Made by a program: the position numbers and the translations under genes. From assembly GCF_947179165.1 (NCBI RefSeq), contig NC_077238.1, positions 42,647,793 through 42,711,792 on the forward strand: a stretch of 64,000 bases of DNA, in the 5' to 3' direction. The notes under the pieces are model-generated. The model was not told where the DNA came from, ran no database searches, and saw nothing but the letters and a program-made list of their open reading frames with translations. The stretch's first letter is position 1; every line of letters starts with the position of its first letter. Shown here one piece after another: positions 56,201-64,000 of the stretch. The DNA comes from Solanum dulcamara (taxonomy: Eukaryota; Streptophyta; Magnoliopsida; Solanales; Solanaceae).

Positions 56201-56894
56201 TTAATTTACAGAGCGAAATAGGGATGTGCCTATTTTTCTCCTCCAAGCCGTCATGTTTTTCTCTCTTGTTCTAGGGTTTGTTCTTGAGTTTTTGCTGAAG
56301 TTTAATGGATCAGAACTGAAGTATAAGACACATATAAATGTATATATGTGGTCCTAGGAGGTGACACGTGTCATCCCCATATGGTGACACGTGTCCATCC
56401 CCTATTGGGCCACGGATTCATGCCTTACCCCTAGGTTGCCATGTGTCCTTGTGGGCCCCACCTCCCAAGTAGGTGGGTCACCTACTTGACCCTAAGTAGG
56501 TGGGTCACCTGCTTTCTTGAGGTTCTGCCACGTGTTGCTCCTCCATTGTCTTCCACGTGTCGTCTTTTCCCCTTCCTCGTGGGTTCGTAATCTCATGTTA
56601 TTTTAGTAGCCTATGTAATCCATGCTACGTAAGCTTGGTATGTCTTTAAGCAACTCAAGTATGTAAGACGTCTAAGTTGGTATATTACGTAGGTAAATCG
56701 AGTCCTACAACTCATTACTTGGCCTCCAATTCCTTTCGGATTATTATGACTCCATTTCCAACCTTTCTTCTCACGAGGTATCACAATCTTCTTTCCTTAG
56801 AGTTGTTTGATAGTGTCGTAGCTTATCTGGCTCGCATGATAGTGTCTAAGGAACTTAAGAATACGTTCCGAGCTCGAGAGTGCGGGGTGTAACA
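53244..56894 (-). repeat. Family A 5' LTR (3,651 bp)
   Basis: Partner of 43424-47357 without the 289-bp duplication. Words with CACGTG (ggtgacacgtgtcatcc, ccacgtgtcgtc) are at about 56360-56400 and 56550-56560. The 127-codon minus frame at 53459-53842 has no family match and includes a C-run translated as Gly, so it is not called a gene. Confidence 0.92.
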
Positions 56895-56899
56895 ATTTA

Positions 56900-57404
56900 C
56901 CTGATTATATGTCATTTAATCTTGCTTTATCTGCGGAGTTCAATCATCCTATGCCAACTGAGTACCATTCGTTTAGTACTCATACTACACTTCTTGCCCC
57001 TGTAGATCATAGTATGGGTTTTCGCCGTTGATTTGGATTGGTGCGGAGAAGCTTTTGATTCAGAGATTTGGTGAGCTCCTGGCATTTGGAGTTTCCGATT
57101 TCCATCTATGACGGACTAGTACTAGTCTTTACTTGATTTCGAAGACTATCTGTACTTAATTTCTATTATAAAAGCCTTGTACCTTTTTGATTTAGATGCT
57201 CAATTATTAACTGATGCCAGGTTTGGGGTGATTTCTTGTGTTTGTTTCAGTTGTTCTCCTTCCTCATTATTACTTTCTGCTTTATTTATTCATCTTTTGC
57301 TTGATAGACCATTGCCTCTGGTTTCGGGCTAAGTTTTATGGGTTAGGATTACCTACAAGGGGTGTTAGCAAGTGCCATTATGACCTGAGAAATTAGGTCA
57401 TGAA
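56900..57404 (+). mobile_element. Family D 5' LTR, second part
   Basis: Continues 39937-43423 after removal of the family A element and one ATTTA. It ends about tgacctgagaaattaggtcatga, a decayed LTR end, immediately before a PBS. Confidence 0.7.
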
Positions 57405-57407
57405 AAA

Positions 57408-57420
57408 TTAGTATCAGAGC
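57408..57420 (+). other. PBS of the family D element
   Basis: TTAGTATCAGAGC followed by tctaggttgacc, one base from the tRNA-Met PBS TTGGTATCAGAGC. It fixes the plus orientation of the family D element. Confidence 0.75.
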
Positions 57421-57574
57421 TCTAGGTTGACCGACATCGTTGGTATGAGGGCAATATCTGGTAGAGTCCTATGGATCTATGCAGAGATGACCATATCCTA
57501 TATTCAGGAGGCTATAGGGCATTTTTAGGGTATTCTATTCTTGACTCCTTATCGCGTGTCCTTTCTTTGAATAA
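57421..57574 (+). mobile_element. Leader of the family D element, interrupted
   Basis: About 150 bases of leader after the PBS, cut by the family C LTR at 57575. The rest of this element should continue to the right of the window. Confidence 0.5.
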
Positions 57575-59768
57575 TGTCACGACCCAATCTAGTACCTAGT
57601 CATAACACGATGATCGAAACCCTAAAGGGCTACAACCAAGCCTCTTTTTCATATCATAAGCATACATAAGGTAGAGTAAAAGTGAAAACAACATAAGAGA
57701 GTTTAAATCATGAATCATAAACGAAGAATGTCACATGATAACATAGACTAGAAATATTTGTCCAACTAGATGTCTCTACTCATGAACATGGGTGGGGGCT
57801 AAGACATGTCCCTTGATCACCCTCAAAATGAAATATAACAAAAGTCTTTAGAAATAATAACCAACTCGATAACTAGTCCACGATAAAGGAGGACTCACCA
57901 TAATTTACTAGATAGGAAAAATTAACTAGCTACATGGATGTATATGATCTTCAACCTCAACCCCTATATTCTTAGAAAATGTAGGCAATAACATGCATTA
58001 GTACATTTGAATGTACTAAGTAAGAGGGCATGACATGTGACTTAAATAATGGAATGTAATGGTCAAGTAAAGTACATAATAAGATAAGATAAGTAAAACA
58101 TGAGAAAATCATAATGCCAAAGCATTTGAAATGCACAATTGAGATCATGAAAATACATAAGAGATCATACATATGTGGGATAGGAACCATAATTGATAAT
58201 AAGACCATGCGAGCTATAACATGAAATTCCAATGTCACCCCTACACCGGAAAATGAAGAATCTATTTGCCAAAGTAGACTCTACCCCGCTTGGCGGGTCA
58301 TAACGTACGCTATATGTGGATCCACTACCTAGGAAATGAAGGCAACCTATGGTGGCACGTAGTTTAATAGACATGAGGTTGCTACTAGGGCTTTTAGTAG
58401 GGTCCCCACCTCAAGTCGACTCGGTGCTAAGTCAAATCCCACGGAATAAATACATAGCATAGTTATCATAGTTAATATACATCATAGACATGATCATAGG
58501 TTTGAAATCATAGAGTATCTCATTTTCATAACATAAGTGCAATACGGGTATTGTCTTTCCACATTACAAATCATATATACATAATCATAGTTCATACTTA
58601 GAAATTAAGGTAAAACATGAATGCATGATCAATTGACTTGAAAATCATGAAATTGAATTGAAAACATACATGATCACATACTTTCTATCAGCCCATACAC
58701 TATTCATAAAGATAATATCATTAGAAGTATGATTGAAAATATCCAGAATCTATAACATGAACTCTAGAGAACAATGTAGGAAAATTCATAAAAAAAACTC
58801 TTCAATTCCATGCAAAAATCATCAATTTATATTAAAATAGATTCATAATCATATTTAGAATCATAATTAATGCAATTTAATAAGAATTAAATAAAACTCA
58901 TAATGAGATCAGGAACCCTAAGTATCATGTAAGATGATTTATTGGAAAATTATTAAAATCATGCGATATCATAAAATTCATATATATTTTAGAGAGAATT
59001 ATGTAATCAAACTCAACTGATGAAATTGGAAGAAAATTCATAGAACCCATAAAATCCTATATTTGAATTTAATAGAAAACTTGAGAAATTAATTGGTGTT
59101 CATAGATGAAAGAATCCATGAATCAATACCCACATACCTTGAGTGAGAAGACAAAAGAATTTGGAAGAATTTGAGAGTTTTGATGGAGAGCTTGAGAGAA
59201 TTTCTTGGAAGTCTTCAATGGAGTCCTTGATAGTCTTTTGCAGAGAGAGAAATATTTGAGTAGGTGAATTGTAGAAGAGTGAATAAATTTAAAAGTGTAG
59301 GTTAATTTATAGAGCTGAATTAGGTCCTAAAAACATCCAGGTCATTAACTAACAATTTGGGGAATGTCTAAAGTACTCCCCACTAACAACTGAATTTCAA
59401 ACACGAAAATCGCATTTGAAAAATGCATTTTATGAAATTAAGGTAAATCACATTCCTTGAATGTGTTTTATGCCTAATTTTCCCGTAAGTGCTTTTTTGC
59501 AAGATTTCCCATAAAATTGCACTATGGGGGAGAAAGTTCGCATCACAAACTTGCCGCTGAACCTCCTATTTTGTTAAATTCTTGAAAAATTCATCTATTG
59601 ATACACGAGTCCTAAAAATCCACCAAGACTATTTTACTATAAGTTTTGACCCCTAGATCGATATTTTAGACTTAGATTTGCCAAAAAGAATAATGATAAT
59701 GCGTTACGCGAGTAGCCTATTCCCAAGGCATTCTTAAGGCACATATGAGCATTTTGAGGAATGTTACA
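57575..59768 (-). repeat. Family C LTR (2,194 bp), 3' LTR of a minus-strand element
   Basis: Starts tgtcacgacccaatc and ends gaggaatgttaca. A purine tract on the minus strand (TTCCCAAGAGGGAGATAT, 59769-59786) follows directly, so this is a 3' LTR. It holds the family landmarks ccatgcgagctataacatg, actcggtgctaagtc and acataccttgagtgag. No gene is present. Confidence 0.8.
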
Positions 59769-59786
59769 ATATCTCCCTCTTGGGAA
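59769..59786 (-). other. Polypurine tract of family C element
   Basis: Purine-rich on the minus strand (AAGAGGGAGATA core), abutting the LTR at 57575-59768. Confidence 0.65.
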
Positions 59787-60069
59787 CATTCGCCCTTGAA
59801 TGAGATTCAACTAACATAGAAAGGACATGGAAAGAGGACTAACAACCCATCATGAACAAGAGGACACCTTAAAATGCATAAAACATGTAAACTTAGTACT
59901 TCACAGAAAATATGGCGCCTTTAAAAAATCATTTTCATGAATCATGCATGCATATGAATTTCATATGGAACTGAAATGTAAGAGTTTAATTGATTTGATC
60001 ATGAACAACTTAGTATCTTTAAGCTTGTGTGGAAGGAAATAGATACAGATGACGCTTCATCATGTCTGC

Positions 60070-61255
60070 TTACGCTTCCCACATAGAACTCTCTACTTTT
60101 TGATTCCTCCACAACACTTTGTAGGACACAACATCTTTATCTCTTAACCTCTTCACTTTCCGATCTAAATTTTCCACTGGGAATTCCTCATAAGTCAAGC
60201 TCTGTTCAACGTTCACAAGTTCCAATGGCACAATGGAGCTTGGATTATCCACAAATTTTCTCAACATTGATACACGAAATACCGGATGAACCATACCCAT
60301 CTCAAATAGCAAGTCTAACTCATATGCCACTTTGGCAATACACTTCATATAGGGTCCTACATATCTAGGACTCAACTTTCCTTTCTTACCAAATCGCATT
60401 ACACCTTTCATAGGTGAAACCTTCAAATACACCTAATCATCCACATGAAATTCATGCTCTCTTCTTCTAGTGTTTGAATATGACTTTTGATTACTTTGAT
60501 CCGCCTTCAATATTTCTCTTATGAGCCTTACTTTCTCCATTGCATCAACTACCAAATCTGGAACAATCAATTCCATCTCACTCAATTCAAACCATCCCAC
60601 TGGAGACCTACATCTTCTCCTATACAAGACTTTAAAAGGACTCATTTGGATGCTAGAGTGGTAACTATTATTATAGGCAAAATTAATCAATGTGAAATGC
60701 ACATCCCAACTTTCTTTAATATCAATCATACATTCCCTTAACATATCTTCCAAAGTTTGAATCGTTCTTTTGGCTTGTCCATCGTTTAAGGATGGAAAGC
60801 GGTACTTAGCTTAAATCTAGTACCAAGACCTCTTTGAAATGACTTCCAAAAATGTGAAGTGAACTAAATACCTCTATCCGATATAATCGACACAGGAATA
60901 CCATGAAGTTTCATACGTTCACAAATGTATAAGTTAGTGTAGTCTTCGGCACCATAAGAAGTCTTGACCGGTATAAAATATGCCGATTTTGTCATTTAGT
61001 CCACAATGACCAAAATAGAATCATGTTGTCTCCTAGTACGAGGAAAATTCGTTATAAAGTCTATATTTACATCTTTCCACTTCCAAGTAGGAATCTCAAT
61101 ATATTGAACTAAACCTCCCAGTTTTTGATACTCAACTTTAACTTGTTGACAATTAGGACACTTAGCGACAAACTACGCTATGTCCTTCTTCATGCCATTC
61201 CACCAATACAATTCCCTCAAGTCATGATACATAGTAAAGAAATGCCCAATACATC
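60070..61255 (-). pseudogene. Gypsy integrase with C-terminal tail, broken
   Basis: On the minus strand, in order: MYHDLRELYWWNGMKKDIA and CPNCQQVK (zinc-binding HHCC part, about 61130-61235), DFITNFPRTRRQHDSILVIVD (first catalytic Asp), IPVSIISDRG (second Asp), LGTRFKLSTAFHP, then EDMLRECMIDIKESWDVHF, INFAYNNSYHSSIQMSPF and YRRRCRSPVGWFELSE (60433-60753). After a single TAG come VSPMKGVMRFGKKGKLSPRY, GMVHPVFRVSMLRKF, LTYEEFPVENLDRKVKRLRD and YKVLWRNQKVE (60070-60432). This is a Tekay/Del-type integrase. A 1-base deletion near 60785 and stops break the core, and the catalytic Glu of GQxERTIQ reads Lys. Confidence 0.9.
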
Positions 61256-62179
61256 ATACATTCACCCATATTCCATCAACACCACATTCAAGCCAGTTCT
61301 ATAACTAGTCTAATACACTAACTTGAAGCCCTTAACAAGAAATCATCAATATCCTACTACAATCACTCACATATCGACAACAAGTCATTCAAGCCTACCA
61401 TTCTAACCACTTTATGGCTCCTCAAATTCAACATCACTTACGAATTTCCATGTCTACCTTAGGATCACTACATCCGCATTTGAATTACCTCCTATCAAAG
61501 GGAACACCAATATGCCCTTACCTATCTGTTACACACAATAAGATCCCCTCTAGCTCCTCCTCCATATCTATAATATTAAATGGAATAATCATACTTCAAT
61601 CATCACAATACGGGACACCCACTCTATCCTCCTATATTTTATAACTCATTTATCAAGAACTATGAGTTCCACTCAATACCATTTCTCTTGGGCTATTTAC
61701 ATTCAAAAATCCTAAGCAATCTTGGTTATGAAATACTCCATATCCTCCTTGGAATAAAGCTTCAATCTTCTCATCAACCACCAATTTCTCATGCACTATC
61801 AATCATAATTCTAAATCATCTCAAACGAGGATATCACCCTCATTTGGATCACTCAAGCTTATCCGTAAATACAGAATCACATAGTGGTATTAACTGAAAA
61901 AGGCCCTAGCAAGATTGTGGGGAATACATCAAAACACATAAAATATGAGATCTTTAAATTCAACTTAAAACATAACTTAAAATCAGTTTCATGAGCATGC
62001 ATACATATGAAATAATATGGAAGAGCTAAAATGTAGGGGTGCATAAGGATGAATATCGAATACTAGCACCTTTATTGATACTACAACTCAACCACCAAGG
62101 TTATCAAGTCAATCATGGAACAAAGAATACAAAACCGACTCTTACAAATAATTACCATAACCAAAGGAAACTCATAACA
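61256..62179 (-). mobile_element. Interior of the family C element, unrecognised
   Basis: RT and protease would be expected between the integrase and the gag end, but no such motif is seen on either strand. Frames at 61414-61644, 61688-61897 and 62039-62221 on the plus strand resemble nothing. Large deletion or replacement is likely. Confidence 0.4.
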
Positions 62180-62308
62180 TACCAAATAAAGCAGCTCGAG
62201 CCATCTCCCTTCCTCTTCTAGTAGCCACTAGATAATCCCTCATCTTGTGGACCATATAACCACATTTATAGCAACCCTTCTTACCGGCCATGCATTCTCC
62301 TTGGTGAG
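62180..62308 (-). pseudogene. Gag zinc-knuckle remnant
   Basis: The minus strand reads AGKKGCYKCGYMVHKMRDY, a C-x2-C-x4-H-x4-C zinc knuckle whose last Cys is Tyr, as in nucleocapsid domains of gypsy gag. It directly abuts the LTR at 62309. The upstream part of gag and a PBS are missing, so either a deletion joined them or that LTR is a separate insertion. Confidence 0.7.
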
Positions 62309-64000
62309 TGTCGCGATCCAATCCTAGGGCCTAGATGTGATATGGCGAATGAGAAACCTGAAAGTACCTCAAACAAGCCTCTTAGTATTCTTTTAGCCTT
62401 TCATAGGTAATGACAATAAATAAACAAGCAAAAATCATAATAGTAAATCTTTAACTTGAATTTGTCCAATAATACCTCTAACTTTTTAGATTTAACGGGA
62501 CTAAGACAAGTCCCTAGCTCACTTTAATCATAATAGAAAGAAATGTCATAGTAAGTGTCTAAAGATCTCAGCATATCATAAGCTAGAAAGATAAAGGAGT
62601 ATTGTTCCCGGAATATGGGAACTCACCAAAAGTAGTCTTCAAACGAAATCTCAACTAGCCACATGGAAGAGAATGAGGAGGAGAACCAGTCCCTACATGG
62701 TGATATCATGTAGGCAAAAGAGTATGCGTTAGTACTTTGAATGTACTAAGTATGTAAGCATGCATGAATATTGAGGAAATATTAAACTATTTATGGAATA
62801 TGAAACATAATTCAATACATGCATAATCAATCATATAGATATTCTTTAAAATATTTATTTGTGGAAAGATGACCATAACCAACATTTAAGACCATGCGAG
62901 CTATTATATGGAATCCAACATAACTCCCTACGTTGGCCGAGGAGTCTACTTGCCTAGGGTAGAACTACGTCAACTTTATATTCATTCTTTAACTTTAACT
63001 TTAAGGGCTTTCATGAATTCATTAGCCTAAGCCTACAAGGTCTCCTATGTTGGCACATAGTTAATGAGATAAGGGGTTGCTACAAGATTTTCTTACCGAA
63101 TCCCACCTCAATGACCCATTCGGTGCTAAGTCCCATAGAATAGTTTAATAATTCAAAATAGTCATATCATATAGCTTGAGAATTCAAAACATCATATTCG
63201 GTAGAATAGCTCATTGAAGCATTTGGTGATTCAAATATGCAAGAATTATCCTTATAGCATAAAGAGTTCATCATTCACAGTATTTCATCATTTTTTTATT
63301 TTATAAGACTCCCTTTTTATCATAGACATTGCTTTCATGAATATTCATTTGGAGTCAAAGCTTTTAAGTCAAACTTTATTGAAAATATAGTAAAACTAGA
63401 TGGGTTAAATCACATCAACTTCCAAACATGTATATAAATGAAATTATGCATAAATACTTTGTAATCCATTAATTAAATATAATGCTTTAAACAACCCACC
63501 ATGATTTTCAAGAATCTTTAAAGAGCTAAATAGAGAAAACACTTACAAACTATCAATTCATATATATGAAATTATTTTTCATCAAAATAGATCAATAATT
63601 ATTAATTTAACCGTGATTCATTCTATTAAGTAAAAATAAGAATTACCCATAAGAAAATATTATTTGAAATCAAGAGATTTAGTTGAAAGAGTTTTGAACT
63701 ACATGGTGGAAGAACCCATGGATAAACACCCATATAACTTAGAGTAAAGCTTACAAAAAATTAACATAATTTATCATATAATCAAAATACTTTAGGCATG
63801 AGAGTGGAAGGAATAATCTCATTGAAGACTTACATAGCTGGAATCCAAAGCATTATTTAGAATCCAAAGACTTAATGAACACTCTTGAATCTTAACCTTT
63901 TCTCTTTGCTAGAGCATTTTGTGTACTATCTGGAGTTTATGAATCACCAGAATAATATTTCTATACTACTAAGAACTAAAACTATATTTTCAGAATGAGC
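62309..64000 (-). mobile_element. Family C-type LTR, runs off the right edge
   Basis: Starts tgtcgcgatccaatcctaggg, closest to the decayed LTR at 7250. It contains accatgcgagctatta, cattcggtgctaagtccc and gtagaatagctcattg, landmarks of family C. From about 63830 onward (aatgaacactcttgaatctt, ttttgtgtactatc, actactaagaactaaaactata) it follows the family B LTR at 11370-11480 instead. It may be the 5' LTR of the element at 57575 or an independent insertion. Confidence 0.65.

Larger units (their letters stand above)
43424..56894 (-). mobile_element. Complete family A gypsy element (13.5 kb) with 3.65-kb LTRs
   Basis: The LTRs 43424-47357 and 53244-56894 both begin tgtcacgac and end gtgtaaca. A perfect target duplication ATTTA lies at 43419-43423 and 56895-56899. 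PBS (53228-53239) and PPT (47358-47371) are in their expected places for a minus-strand element. The 5.9-kb interior has three 1.2-kb tandem repeats with integrase-tail remnants, a 5S-rRNA-like segment and otherwise noncoding DNA. No gag, protease or RT is recognisable, so it is a non-autonomous derivative of a Tekay/Del-like gypsy. In the first ~95 bases the two LTRs differ at 6 sites, which suggests an insertion that is not very recent. Confidence 0.92.

Noticed and set aside
60487..60741. Plus-strand 84-codon frame
   Set aside because: It is the antisense shadow of the minus-strand integrase remnant.

Overview
The window looks like repeat-rich nuclear DNA of a higher plant, most likely a Solanaceae species and probably Solanum. 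The grounds are AT-rich sequence, a stack of Ty3/gypsy retrotransposons of Tat and long-LTR (Tekay/Del-like) type, a copia gag remnant, a tRNA-derived SINE resembling the Solanaceae TS/SolS type, MITEs, and the intron-broken tail of a plant phosphoglucomutase/phosphomannomutase-family gene. Family placement rests on reading motifs by eye. Names such as family A, B, C and D are labels used here for LTR types that recur in the window.

Layout. 1-1453: family C LTR fragment. About 2107-16470: a decayed plus-strand Tat-lineage gypsy element (gag, protease, RT, two RNase H segments, 31-bp and 60-bp tandem arrays). It is interrupted by a family C LTR piece (7250-8945) and by a family B solo LTR (10103-14974, TSD TGTAT), which itself carries a family A solo LTR (11681-14529). 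16549-18700: a possible terminal-inverted-repeat element and a minus-strand copia gag remnant with its PBS. 20859-25857: a hAT-like non-autonomous element split by a rearranged family B element (20936-25424). 26552-33067: a structurally complete gag-only LTR element (TSD GGCAG) with a 92-bp (4 x 23) satellite-like array and three ~430-bp direct repeats. 35122-37388: five exons of a phosphohexomutase-family gene, with a MITE in one intron and a SINE in a coding exon. 37626-57574: LTRs of family D, a reversed family C LTR, and inside the second D LTR a complete 13.5-kb family A element (43424-56894, TSD ATTTA). That element has long LTRs, PBS and PPT, three tandem 1.2-kb integrase-tail repeats and a 5S-rRNA-derived segment. 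57575-64000: a family C LTR, a minus-strand gypsy integrase remnant and gag zinc knuckle, then another C-type LTR running off the end.

No reading frame here looks intact and functional. The only host-gene sequence is the phosphohexomutase remnant. It lacks the catalytic-serine domain in this window, and a SINE puts a stop codon and a frameshift in its fourth visible exon. The most unusual observations are the 5S-derived module in sense orientation inside the family A element, the higher-order repeat of the gag-only element, and the exonic SINE with a 17-bp target duplication.
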